From NCBI GenBank assembly GCA_017745075.1, contig JAGIAD010000029.1, positions 496,001 through 560,000 on the forward strand: DNA of 64,000 bases. The letters are read 5' to 3'. Positions 29,228 through 38,479 of this stretch are shown piece by piece (position 1 is the first letter of the stretch; each line of letters opens with the position of its first letter). A program made the position numbers and the translations under genes. Below the pieces are notes generated by a model. It was not told where the DNA came from and made no database searches. It saw only the letters and a program-made list of their open reading frames with translations. The stretch comes from Sphingobacteriaceae bacterium (lineage in GTDB: Bacteria > Bacteroidota > Bacteroidia > Sphingobacteriales > Sphingobacteriaceae).

Positions 29228-29824
29228 ATGAAAACAACGAAGTCTGAAAATACCAAACGGCTGATTATCGAGAAAACCGCATCGGTTTTTAATACAAAGG
29301 GTTATGCGGGGACATCGATTAACGATTTAATGGATGCTACCGGACTTTCCAAGGGTTGCATTTATGGTAATTTCCAGAACAAAGACGAAATTGCATTAAG
29401 CGTTTTTGATCACAACTTCGATATGGTAACACAGCATATGAAAGAACGCATCTTGGCTACCGAGAATTCGATAGAAAGGCTGTTGGTTTACCCGCAAACG
29501 TATAAGAATTATTTCAGGTATCCTTATTTACAAGCTGGTTGCCCGATTTTGAATACCTCTACAGAAGCAGATGATACACATCCAAAGCTAAAAGAACGTG
29601 CACAAAAGGCATTGGGATTCTGGAAGGCATCTATTATAAACCAAATAAAACGAGGTATTGAAAGAAAGGAAATAAAAGAAGATACTGACGCAACCGAAAT
29701 TTCGGTGATCATGATTTCCATGATCGAAGGTGCATTTATGCAGGCAAAAGTCAATAACCATATGACAGAGCTTAAAATAGCAATGTCTTTCCTCGAAAAA
29801 TTAATTAAGAATCTTAAAGTATAA
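29228..29824 (+). CDS. TetR/AcrR-family transcriptional regulator
   Basis: 198 residues from ATG 29228. The HTH spans about residues 8-52, with IEKTASVFNTKGYAGTSIND and the recognition helix segment TGLSKGCIYGNFQNKDE. A TTG 27 bp upstream would extend the frame but overlaps the -7-like box, so the ATG is preferred. The C-terminal ligand-binding domain resembles the YxaF/LmrA-like group (CPILNTSTEADDTHP). Two matching operator-like sites flank the gene, one before it and one before the dihydrolipoamide dehydrogenase gene, implying autoregulation and control of that gene. Confidence 0.9.
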   Translation: MKTTKSENTKRLIIEKTASVFNTKGYAGTSINDLMDATGLSKGCIYGNFQNKDEIALSVFDHNFDMVTQHMKERILATENSIERLLVYPQTYKNYFRYPYLQAGCPILNTSTEADDTHPKLKERAQKALGFWKASIINQIKRGIERKEIKEDTDATEISVIMISMIEGAFMQAKVNNHMTELKIAMSFLEKLIKNLKV

Positions 29825-29840
29825 TTTTTTTACCCATAAA

Positions 29841-29860
29841 AAGACCGATCGGTTTATTTT
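29841..29860. promoter_or_regulatory. TetR operator site 2
   Basis: AAGACCGATCGGTTTATTTT contains the perfect palindrome ACCGATCGGT (29843-29852) and matches site 1 at 18 of 20 positions. It lies 23 bp before the dihydrolipoamide dehydrogenase ATG. ACCGATCGGT-like half-sites are usual for TetR-family operators. Confidence 0.72.
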
Positions 29861-29883
29861 ATTAATCGTATAAGAAAAGAAAA

Positions 29884-31287
29884 ATGGAAGAATTTGATAT
29901 TACCGTTATAGGGTCAGGTCCCGGCGGATATGTAGCAGCGATAAGAAGTGCCCAACTGGGTTATAAAACAGCTTTAGTTGAAAAATACAGCACCTTAGGA
30001 GGCACTTGTACCAATGTGGGATGCATCCCCACCAAAGCCTTGCTCGATACCACACATCATTATGCAGATGCACTTAAGCATTTTGAAAATCACGGCATTG
30101 AATTTTCTGATCTCCACCTTAATTTCGAGCAGGTTTTTAAACGCAAAGCCGATGTGGTAACTAAAAATACCCAGGGACTGGACTTCCTGATGAGAAAGAA
30201 TAAGATCAAGGTATTCCAGGGCACAGGTACTTTTATTAACAATGAATCCGTGAAAATCATAAATGCCGAACAGCAGGAAACTGTTATCAGATCGGGTAAG
30301 TTCATTATTGCTACCGGATCAAAGCCGGCAACTATTCCAGGAGTTATTATCGATAAAAAAAGGATCATTACCTCTACTGAAGCTTTGGCCATGCAGGAAA
30401 AACCAAAAAGTATCATTATCATTGGCGGTGGGGTGATCGGCGTAGAAATGGCTTCCATTTTTAACAGAATTGGCACAAAAGTGACCATATTAGAATATGC
30501 CGATAATCTGATTGCTGCAATGGACCAGGAATTAGGAAGTACATTAACAAAAATTATGACAAAGGAAGGTGTAGAAATCAAGCTACAGCAAGCCGTGTAC
30601 AAAGCCGAAAACCTTGGGGATAAAGCTAAAGTGTATTTTAAAAATAAACAGGGTGCCGAACAAGAGCTGACCGCAGACTATATCTTAGTCGCTGTCGGCA
30701 GAAAGCCATATGTGAATGGTTTAGGCTTAGAAAATACCAATGTAGAATTGAATACCAATGGTACGGTAAAGGTAAATGACCAGCTCCAGACAACGGTTTC
30801 AAACATTTTCGCTATTGGCGACGTGATCGGTGGTGCAATGCTTGCCCATAAAGCAGAAGAAGAAGCCGTATTTGTGGTCGAAAGAATTGATGGTCAAAAA
30901 CCGCATATGAATTATGACCGGATTCCGTCGGTAGTTTACACCTGGCCGGAAGTTGCTTCAGTAGGGGCCACAGAAGAAGAATTAAAAAAACGGGAAGTGA
31001 AGTATAATGTCGGTAAATTCCCATTTGCAGTAAATGCCAGAGCCAGGGCAGGAATGGAAACGGATGGATTTGTAAAAGTATTGTCTGATCCTAAATACGG
31101 AGAACTTTTAGGGGTGCATATCATAGGTGCCAGGGCCGCAGATTTAATAGCACAGGCAGTTATTGGCCTTGAATACGAAGTTACAGCGAAAGATATGGCT
31201 TCAGTATGTTATGCGCATCCTACCTATTCGGAAGTGCTGAAAGAAGCATATACCATGGCATCAGGAAGGCCATCTGTGAATATTTAA
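29884..31287 (+). CDS. lpdA: Dihydrolipoamide dehydrogenase (E3)
   Basis: 467 residues. The FAD-binding GSGPGG motif (10-15) is followed by redox Cys42 and Cys47 in GGTCTNVGCIPTK, an NAD-binding GGGVIGVE motif near 180, and the dimerisation domain with the catalytic CYAHPTYSE His-Glu region near the C terminus. It reoxidises dihydrolipoamide in 2-oxoacid dehydrogenase or glycine-cleavage complexes. No E1 or E2 gene is adjacent, and an operator for the neighbouring TetR protein precedes it, so this may be a stress-responsive second copy rather than the housekeeping enzyme. Confidence 0.9.
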   Translation: MEEFDITVIGSGPGGYVAAIRSAQLGYKTALVEKYSTLGGTCTNVGCIPTKALLDTTHHYADALKHFENHGIEFSDLHLNFEQVFKRKADVVTKNTQGLDFLMRKNKIKVFQGTGTFINNESVKIINAEQQETVIRSGKFIIATGSKPATIPGVIIDKKRIITSTEALAMQEKPKSIIIIGGGVIGVEMASIFNRIGTKVTILEYADNLIAAMDQELGSTLTKIMTKEGVEIKLQQAVYKAENLGDKAKVYFKNKQGAEQELTADYILVAVGRKPYVNGLGLENTNVELNTNGTVKVNDQLQTTVSNIFAIGDVIGGAMLAHKAEEEAVFVVERIDGQKPHMNYDRIPSVVYTWPEVASVGATEEELKKREVKYNVGKFPFAVNARARAGMETDGFVKVLSDPKYGELLGVHIIGARAADLIAQAVIGLEYEVTAKDMASVCYAHPTYSEVLKEAYTMASGRPSVNI

Positions 31288-31312
31288 TATTATATTGATC
31301 AACTCATTAATT

Positions 31313-31747
31313 ATGTCGCAACAGATCAGGCGTGCAAGCCCCGGAGATTATACCCGGATCATGGAGATTTGGGAATCTGCAGTTACAGCCACCCATGACT
31401 TTCTTCTTGAGGAAGATTTTATTTATTTTAAGCAGATAATCCCGAAGGACTACTTACCCCATCTTGATGTATTCTTGCTGATTGAACAGGGAGAACAAAT
31501 TGGATTTGCATCTGCATCAGAAGGAAACCTGGAAATGCTTTTTATCCATAATGAATACCGTGGGAAAGGTTATGGAAAAAGATTATTCCATTTTATGAAG
31601 GAGGTGCAAGGCATCACAAGAGTCGATGTTAATGAGCAAAACCATCAGGCCGTGGGCTTCTACGCTAAATTGGGCTTTAAAAAAACAGGAAGATCAGAAA
31701 AAGACGGATCGGGTAAAAATTATCCCATTCTGCACATGGCACTTTAA
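31313..31747 (+). CDS. GNAT-family N-acetyltransferase
   Basis: 144 residues from ATG 31313; an upstream TTG would add six residues. The acetyl-CoA pyrophosphate loop is at MLFIHNEYRGKGYGKRLF (about 76-93), with R/Q-x-x-G-x-G/A as RGKGYG. The C terminus has VNEQNHQAVGFYAKLGFKK, the usual final strand and helix. The acceptor is not predictable, but resemblance to YjaB-like small GNATs is noticeable. It follows lpdA by 25 bp and may share its transcript and TetR control. Confidence 0.87.
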   Translation: MSQQIRRASPGDYTRIMEIWESAVTATHDFLLEEDFIYFKQIIPKDYLPHLDVFLLIEQGEQIGFASASEGNLEMLFIHNEYRGKGYGKRLFHFMKEVQGITRVDVNEQNHQAVGFYAKLGFKKTGRSEKDGSGKNYPILHMAL

Positions 31748-31803
31748 GATAATGAAAAGATAACATAATCCAGCCAATATTATTCATCAATAAAATTTTG
31801 AAA

Positions 31804-32337
31804 ATGAGCGAATCAAAGCCTTTTGGAAAATGGTTTGATCGAAAATTCGATACAAACATTGACATCGTACAGTTTGAGGATGTGCTAAACCGCATGGAGC
31901 ATTTTCCTGCTGCTTTAAATCAATTACTTGAAACTTGTCCTAAAAAAATAACCACCATAAAGACTGATGGCAAATGGTCTGTGAATGAAAATGTCGGGCA
32001 TTTGATCCTCTTAGAAGATCTCTGGCGCAGACGGTTTCAGGACATAAAGGATGGAAAGCAGGACATGTCTCCTGCTGATTTAAACAATACGGCAACCGAT
32101 CAGGCTAATTTCAATGAACTAGCGCTGGATGAGCTTATTAAAAGTCTGAGAGATGAAAGAGCAAAAACAATTGCATTGCTGCAGGGAATAAGCAAAGAAG
32201 ACCTTTTGAAGAAGAGTATCCATCCGAGGTTAAATCAGCCAATGAACATTGTTGACCTTATGTACTTCGTAGCCGGGCATGATGAGCACCATATGACCAC
32301 CATACAATCTATTATTGATAATACAGTGGTCTTGTAA
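31804..32337 (+). CDS. DinB-family protein
   Basis: 177 residues. It shows the four-helix DinB/YfiT-like plan: SVNENVGHLILLEDLWRRR gives the first metal-binding His (about residue 63), and VAGHDEHHMTTIQSI near 160 gives the other two. Such proteins bind a divalent metal and often act as thiol-dependent transferases. The gene lies 56 bp after the GNAT gene on the same strand, so it may belong to the TetR-controlled group. The substrate is unknown. Confidence 0.85.
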   Translation: MSESKPFGKWFDRKFDTNIDIVQFEDVLNRMEHFPAALNQLLETCPKKITTIKTDGKWSVNENVGHLILLEDLWRRRFQDIKDGKQDMSPADLNNTATDQANFNELALDELIKSLRDERAKTIALLQGISKEDLLKKSIHPRLNQPMNIVDLMYFVAGHDEHHMTTIQSIIDNTVVL

Positions 32338-32965
32338 TTTTTTCTAAACTAAAAGGATTGATTTAAATCATAGAAATCGGATAGGTACCGTAACGGTGTA
32401 ATAGATACTACAGCACTAAACTATTCATAGAGGTCTGATATGTGAACTGGCGGATGCAGCAATCTAAATTGCTCATTGTGCCTCATTCCAGAGAGGAAAC
32501 TTTTACAAAAGTGCATTTGAAAATCAATCTTATAGACCAGTTTTTGACAAATACATACTGCTAAAGCATCCCCCATTACAAAATGGAAAAATTTTAGGCC
32601 ATTATCTATGTAAGATCTTTTGTAGTGATGGAAAGAAAGTTTGTCTATTATATAGCTGCTGACCTTACAGTTTTAGCATTCAGTTTTGTGCATTTTTTTA
32701 CTTAGAATATCATTACCCCAACATGCAGACCAAATCAATTTTTGGCAAGCTGCTTTTTTTTGTGGAAATCGATATCCAAACCTTCTAAACTCCATGCTGT
32801 ATTATAACTGGTAGTATGCGCATAATTTCCTGAAAATAGTTCTGGTTGCCGTTATTCAACTGAGCATTGACAACCGAACTGGTACCGCAACTAAGAAATG
32901 TCAGATATTAAAGCCTTATTCATCATTGCATATTAAGCTAAATCATAAACAATAGATCGACTCAT
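32338..32965. other. Gene-free intergenic region
   Basis: 628 bp between two convergent genes. It is AT-rich with only short frames of uneven composition. No hairpin terminator with a clear T-run, RNA gene or repeat was recognised. Confidence 0.4.
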
Positions 32966-35900
32966 TTATTCAATGCCATTCTGTACTGAAAGTTGAAGAG
33001 TGGCTGCTTCAAGGTTAAGGTTTACATTTTTCATATAATAATCATTATAGTATTCTAAAAATTTAAGATTACTTCCATAAGTGAGGGTAAGCAAGGACCA
33101 TCCCAAATTCAAATCGGCATTATATAGGCTTCCAGCGATCTCAAACTCGATATTGTATGTACCTTTTGGAAGACTAATTCCGGCTGCTATTTCCTGATCA
33201 TTAAAAGTGTACACTGCTCTCGTGACGGTATTCCTGAATTCAGCAGATGCAATGTAAGCCGACTTCAATCCACTGGTGGGCAAAGGAGCCGTATTGTTGA
33301 TTACTGAGATTAACACCGTTTCTCCACAAGTTCCATTTGCATTTGCATAAGCCTGTCCACCAGCCTGTAAAGCTGCTGCAGCCTGGGCATCTGCATCAGC
33401 CTGACTAACTGTTGACACATAGCTTCCCGCAGCAACGGTATAAAACACCCTGCTACCAGTTACAGCACCTGAACAGTTGTTTCTATTGAAACTGGCTGAA
33501 ATTTCGGTATTATAAAATTTACCATCAGCACTGCGAAAGCCATACTTATAGCTCTTTAGTATACTTCCATTATTATCCTTTATTAAAGCCAGCCTATTGA
33601 AATTATCGTATTCATAATATTGACTAAGTCCTTTGGAGTCAGTAACAGAACTTTTGCCTATGCCTGTTAAATATGTAAAGCTTGTAACCTGCGCATCTGT
33701 GGGGAATACACGTATATCATCATAGGCAGAACCACCACTTAACAGATGGTTTCCGCTTATAAAGGATTCTGTCTTGTACTTCCAGTCTGTACCGGATAAA
33801 TAATAATAACCAATCAGATAAGGTCTTGCGTTCGGTACATTCCAGGATACTGTATAAGATCCATTGTGAAAACGAATCCCACTATGTGCCGCACCAATCT
33901 GTTCGCCAGGATTATCTTCAAAATTTTCAGTAAAAAATTCACTTTCCGTTGCATTTTTCACTTCAGCAACAGGGTAATGCTTCTTACTGGTTCCATAGCC
34001 CCATTGGTAAGAAACCGGTGCTCCAGATTCTTGTTTCTGTGAAACCAGATGTCCTTCCAAATCGTAATAAAAATGTGCCTGAGGTGTTAACCTTGTATCA
34101 CTTAACAGGTTATTATAGAGTAAACCTGAGCGGGATTCATTGTTCAACGAAGTCAATCCCGGTTGATCTAAAGAGTATATTGTTGCAGGCCGGAACTGGT
34201 TGTTGAAAACTGTGAGGTCTGATGAGATAAGTAATGAATCGGATATGTTTTTTTTCCATATCTGTTTCTCCCATACAGGAGCGATAAAGTTTGCTGACAC
34301 AAATGTACCACTAACTGCGGGCACATAGTTTTCAGCGTATTTATATTTAGTAATAATTGTACCACCATCAGAGGCCGTCTGTTTGGTCATTTGGAGATTT
34401 TTCCGGTCAAGGTCGTAGATATTTACTATTTCGTTTTTTAATGAATCAGCATCAATGTATTCGGTCATATTGGTCTTTTTTATAAATTCCCAACCCTGAT
34501 CATATTGGGTGATATTAGCTACAAATTCCTTTAGCGGTCCGACGTATCCCCATATCGGACTCGACCCATTAAGTGCAACATCCAGGGTTTGCTCAGGTCT
34601 GATTGATATTATACTATTCCCACTTACTTGACTGTATTCATTCATTGTACGCCTGATAGGCTGCAACAATCCGGAAGAAAGCGTCTTAAAGACGATAGTT
34701 TTTGTAAGATAGGGCTGTGCATTGAAATAATTGCCTATTGCGTATTCCGATCTGGTAACTGTTTTCACATTTGCTGAAATATTATTTTCGGTAACAGAGC
34801 TATAAAAATGTGGTACTCCTGAGTAATCATTTTCAGATATTGATGAACCATAAACTGTTGCATTCCTTGTTCTGTAACCTGTTGATTCTTCTATTATCTC
34901 GGTGATACCCGATTGGCTGTAGACTGGAATCGGGCTTGAATTCCCCGTAGAAAAACCCTCCTCATCAGTATATTTGTATTCCTTGGTTGTTGAAAGCCCT
35001 GTTAAAGGAAAATCTTTTACCATTGCAACCCTAATTCCTCCTACAAGCTTCCCCTCAATGGGTGAATCTGTCAGCCTCCAATAATTAACAGTAGCCCTTA
35101 GTTCATTTTCATACCTGTCAGCAAGAGCTACGAGTGTATACGATCCAGCAGGCAGTATCTGAGTGAATGGTGGATTGGCATTCTGACTTACCACCCTTCC
35201 CCACATTACCCGCTGGCCGGTAGCCGAACTGTAAATCTCAAAGTCTGTATCTCCACGTATATTACCATCATCCCATGTCATTAATGGGTACCGGTCAACA
35301 CTTACTGAAATCTCTTGCTCAGATTCCAGTACGAAGGGAATAGTTTGAGAGCCCTGAACAAAAGCTTGAGCCGTCTTTCCATTCTCCTTCTTTTTGTATT
35401 CTTTTCCGTTAAAAGTCTTATTTCCTTCGTAAGAAAACACCGTATATCCACCAGTAGGATAAGTAATCTTTTTTAATGCCCCCTGTTGAGCATAAAGTGG
35501 TTTTGGATCACGATCAGGCCCGCTAGGGTAGATACTTCCTGGTATGAGTATATCGGAATAACCTCCATTATAATAGCCATAATGATCTGCCCCAAGAGTA
35601 GGTTTTGTTGGAAATCCCAGAGATTCCTCATATTCAAATATATGCTTAAGTGAGGCTGGAGAATTCTCATGAAGATCCCCACTGATGTTTTCTTCAAGAG
35701 ATAGTAACTTCAGATAAGCATTGGTTCCAAAATAACCATGATTGAACCTAAAATATCTGATCTCCTTTGGATTGTCTCTATCTGTTACGGAAATACCATT
35801 AAGAGCATAATTTACACCGTTCAGATCTGTTCTTGGCTGCCCTTCAGGATAAAAATTTACTCTATATTTTTCAGAAGTGATCTGACTGAGCCTTAATGGA

Positions 35901-36772
35901 GCAACAAAAGTTGGATAACTATTCACCGGATCATAAAGAATGCTCTGATCTTGGAAGCTGGAATATTTTTTATAGCTTTGAGTTAAGGGACCAATCTGCG
36001 TAATTTCTGCTTCCTGTACGTAGGACAGTTCAATAGATTCGCTTTGAGCGGCATTGCGTATTTCTGTGAGATAATAAGCAGAAGTATAAACAGGTAGATT
36101 ATATTGTGCGTTTGCATTGGCTTTGGAACGCGTGGTCTCCGTGGCATCAAATATATATTGGGTTCCATCTTCAGCAACAATTACGAACGTACCACCAATA
36201 TTGGTAATTTTAAGTTTTTGATCCGGATAACAGTAAGTTACTCCTTTGTATATAATAAATTTACCCGAGTGCCCTGGAAAATTAAAATTATAGATGTCCG
36301 GTTCAGTATCATAATTGCCCTTGAATACATTTTCCAAAAAGACCTGAAAATCCTCGGTCTGTGGATTAGTCAGTCCATTATAGAGCTTATCCGATACATA
36401 GGTACTTGAAAAACCTGCAGCATCATTAGGATAATCAACTTTTCCTCTAATATTCCTGGTAATTACACCACCAGCCTGCAACGTCCAACCAAGTCCTACC
36501 CATCCAGCGTTTTCGGCCGGCCTCAATCCTGAGTAGCCATAGCTTAATGAAATGGGAAGCGAGAGTTCCAACCCTGCAACATTGAATATTGGAATGCTTA
36601 GGTTTGCCGAACCTGATGAAGGATTTACAGAAATATTTCCGTATCGTTCTATACTTGAAGCTGTTGGAGATGGACTAATCAAGTCAGTACGCAGATAATT
36701 GGTCCTGTCTTGTGCAAAAGAAAATATAAAACAAAGGCAAAAAAACGATACTAAGAGCGATCTTCTATTCAT
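32966..36772 (-). CDS. RHS-like surface protein with DUF5977 domain
   Basis: About 1268 residues from the Met that starts the signal peptide MNRRSLLVSFFCLCFIFSFAQ; an upstream ATG is in frame but would precede the signal by 16 residues. The N-terminal block ISVNPSSGSANLSIPIF and LPISLSYGYSGLRPAENAGWVGLGW is the start typical of Bacteroidota RHS/YD-type proteins. YD-like pieces occur (YYEYDNFNRLALIKDNNGSI at about 1060). A DUF5977 domain follows, with N-N-C-S-G-x-V and the A-D-A-x-A-x-A-A-x-Q helix. It ends without a recognisable toxin domain. Secreted or surface exposed; role unknown. Confidence 0.8.
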   Translation of the reverse strand: MNRRSLLVSFFCLCFIFSFAQDRTNYLRTDLISPSPTASSIERYGNISVNPSSGSANLSIPIFNVAGLELSLPISLSYGYSGLRPAENAGWVGLGWTLQAGGVITRNIRGKVDYPNDAAGFSSTYVSDKLYNGLTNPQTEDFQVFLENVFKGNYDTEPDIYNFNFPGHSGKFIIYKGVTYCYPDQKLKITNIGGTFVIVAEDGTQYIFDATETTRSKANANAQYNLPVYTSAYYLTEIRNAAQSESIELSYVQEAEITQIGPLTQSYKKYSSFQDQSILYDPVNSYPTFVAPLRLSQITSEKYRVNFYPEGQPRTDLNGVNYALNGISVTDRDNPKEIRYFRFNHGYFGTNAYLKLLSLEENISGDLHENSPASLKHIFEYEESLGFPTKPTLGADHYGYYNGGYSDILIPGSIYPSGPDRDPKPLYAQQGALKKITYPTGGYTVFSYEGNKTFNGKEYKKKENGKTAQAFVQGSQTIPFVLESEQEISVSVDRYPLMTWDDGNIRGDTDFEIYSSATGQRVMWGRVVSQNANPPFTQILPAGSYTLVALADRYENELRATVNYWRLTDSPIEGKLVGGIRVAMVKDFPLTGLSTTKEYKYTDEEGFSTGNSSPIPVYSQSGITEIIEESTGYRTRNATVYGSSISENDYSGVPHFYSSVTENNISANVKTVTRSEYAIGNYFNAQPYLTKTIVFKTLSSGLLQPIRRTMNEYSQVSGNSIISIRPEQTLDVALNGSSPIWGYVGPLKEFVANITQYDQGWEFIKKTNMTEYIDADSLKNEIVNIYDLDRKNLQMTKQTASDGGTIITKYKYAENYVPAVSGTFVSANFIAPVWEKQIWKKNISDSLLISSDLTVFNNQFRPATIYSLDQPGLTSLNNESRSGLLYNNLLSDTRLTPQAHFYYDLEGHLVSQKQESGAPVSYQWGYGTSKKHYPVAEVKNATESEFFTENFEDNPGEQIGAAHSGIRFHNGSYTVSWNVPNARPYLIGYYYLSGTDWKYKTESFISGNHLLSGGSAYDDIRVFPTDAQVTSFTYLTGIGKSSVTDSKGLSQYYEYDNFNRLALIKDNNGSILKSYKYGFRSADGKFYNTEISASFNRNNCSGAVTGSRVFYTVAAGSYVSTVSQADADAQAAAALQAGGQAYANANGTCGETVLISVINNTAPLPTSGLKSAYIASAEFRNTVTRAVYTFNDQEIAAGISLPKGTYNIEFEIAGSLYNADLNLGWSLLTLTYGSNLKFLEYYNDYYMKNVNLNLEAATLQLSVQNGIE

Positions 36773-37583
36773 GATGGGATTTGACATGTAAATATTGAAA
36801 TGAGCTATAATATTTTTCAATGTATGAAAACCGTAATGGCAAAATACAAGAGAAATAAGAATAAGATACAGAAAACCTCAGTAGATGCGACCGATAACAA
36901 ACCGACTGATTTGCAGGGTAGGTTTTGACATTTTGGATAAGGCGGCAAAGACAATACTATTATCCTTAAAATTTGAGGCGCTATTTGCTGATGGCATATT
37001 ACGTTAATTAATGATTCCCTCTAAATTACCTCTTTAATACCATATTTTAAAAAAAATTACATCAACTACCCATTTTATATGATAAAAACCTGATTATTCA
37101 GAATTCAAATGGTAAAAACACGAAACATTCCCAATTGGGGTAAATGTCAGAAAGTGGAGATGCTCAAATAAAACAGAGTGAACAGTCTATTATTTTTTCT
37201 AATTCTTAAAATTGGCAGGGGAAGAAAGGATTTGGTTTTCCTACAATCTGTAGATCTTATAAAATCTCTAGATAGATATTAATTATTAGTTGATTTTTGC
37301 CATTTCAATTAGCACCAGATACCATACTGGCTCCCTGCCTTCTCCTGATTAAGCGATCACAGCGGATAGTCAACAAGGTGTAGGTTTAACAATCAAACTG
37401 AAATTCAAAGCCGACTTGGTCACTTAAGTCTTATAGTTGTGAAATTTTCATTGCCGAAAGTCAACAAGGGCTAAAAACCATACCAACTGGCCATCTACAA
37501 TACCTACACCCTAACGACCTGATAACCAGCAACCAGAAAGTCTGGCTACAGAACCATAAAACCCTTTGCTTTATATTAGATGG
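36773..37583 (+). other. Intergenic region with a possible gene remnant
   Basis: 811 bp between divergently placed genes (the RHS-like start and the AraC end). Most is AT-rich and empty. From about 37399 to 37599 a plus-strand frame without a start codon reads in coding-like style (for example HPNDLITSNQKVWLQ, CFILDGQLKV) and ends 13 bp inside the AraC gene. It may be the tail of a decayed gene. No family was recognised. Confidence 0.25.
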
Positions 37584-38471
37584 TCAGTTAAAAGTTTGAC
37601 GAAATTCCAAAGGCGATAAATTCGTCTTCTTTTTAAACAAAGTGCTGAAGGATTGTGCGTGCTCAAAACCTAGGGCATAGGCAATCTCACTAACTGAAAG
37701 ATGGGTGGTAGAAAGTTTTTCTTTGGCTTTCGCGATCAGTTTTTCATGAATATGCTGCTGGGTATTCTGCCCGGTATGCACCCGGAGCAGGTCACTCAGA
37801 TAATTCGGCGACAGATTCATCTGCGCAGCTATATATTGCACAGTGAGTAAACCCGGTACATCGCTATTAAAGTAGTCGTCAATCAACTGCTCAAACCGGG
37901 TTAGCAGGGCCGAATTATTATTCCTTCGGGTCAAAAATTGCCGCTCATAAAAACGGTTGGAGTACTTCAGCAGACTCTCGATCTGCGTCAGAATGATCTC
38001 CTGGGTATGTTTATCAATATGCCGGCACTCCTTATCAATTTTATGAAGGATGGTAATCAGGTCATCTTCTTCCTCGGCCGACAGATGGAGCGCTTCGTTA
38101 ACTGCATAATCGAAAAAACTGTAATGATGAATATTATTTGCCAGACTATGCTGCAACAGGAAGTCAGGATGAAAGATCAGGAGATAACCAGACCCGCATT
38201 CCATATTTTGCAGGTCCAGTTGTTGCACCTGGTTAGGTGCAGTAAAACTTAGTACGCCTTTATCGTAGTCATAATGCTGTTGTCCGTACCTGATCTTGCC
38301 TTTAGCATTTCGTTTGAGCGCCACACAGTAAAAGCGGTTAACAAAACCTTTCCAGATCTCATCATCCAAAAAAATACTTTCCTCCAGGTTGACCACGCTC
38401 ACCAGGGGGTGACGGGGTTCAGGCAACGACAACAAACGGTGAAATTCTGAAATGGAGTTAATGGCGTTCAT
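37584..38471 (-). CDS. AraC-family transcriptional regulator
   Basis: 295 residues from the second Met (MNAINSISEFH). The N-terminal half is a cupin-like ligand domain. The C-terminal 100 residues hold two HTH motifs: LTVQYIAAQMNLSPNYLSDLL and STTHLSVSEIAYALGFEHAQS, then SFSTLFKKKTNLSPLEFR, the AraC signature. It lies 8 bp after the aldo/keto reductase gene and is co-transcribed with it. It is likely the regulator of that gene or of a nearby redox gene. Confidence 0.9.
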   Translation of the reverse strand: MNAINSISEFHRLLSLPEPRHPLVSVVNLEESIFLDDEIWKGFVNRFYCVALKRNAKGKIRYGQQHYDYDKGVLSFTAPNQVQQLDLQNMECGSGYLLIFHPDFLLQHSLANNIHHYSFFDYAVNEALHLSAEEEDDLITILHKIDKECRHIDKHTQEIILTQIESLLKYSNRFYERQFLTRRNNNSALLTRFEQLIDDYFNSDVPGLLTVQYIAAQMNLSPNYLSDLLRVHTGQNTQQHIHEKLIAKAKEKLSTTHLSVSEIAYALGFEHAQSFSTLFKKKTNLSPLEFRQTFN

Positions 38472-38479
38472 AAACAAAA

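Noticed and set aside
32966..36772. RHS-like protein considered as a T6SS toxin
   Set aside because: The C terminus after DUF5977 shows no nuclease, deaminase or other toxin motif and no immunity gene follows.
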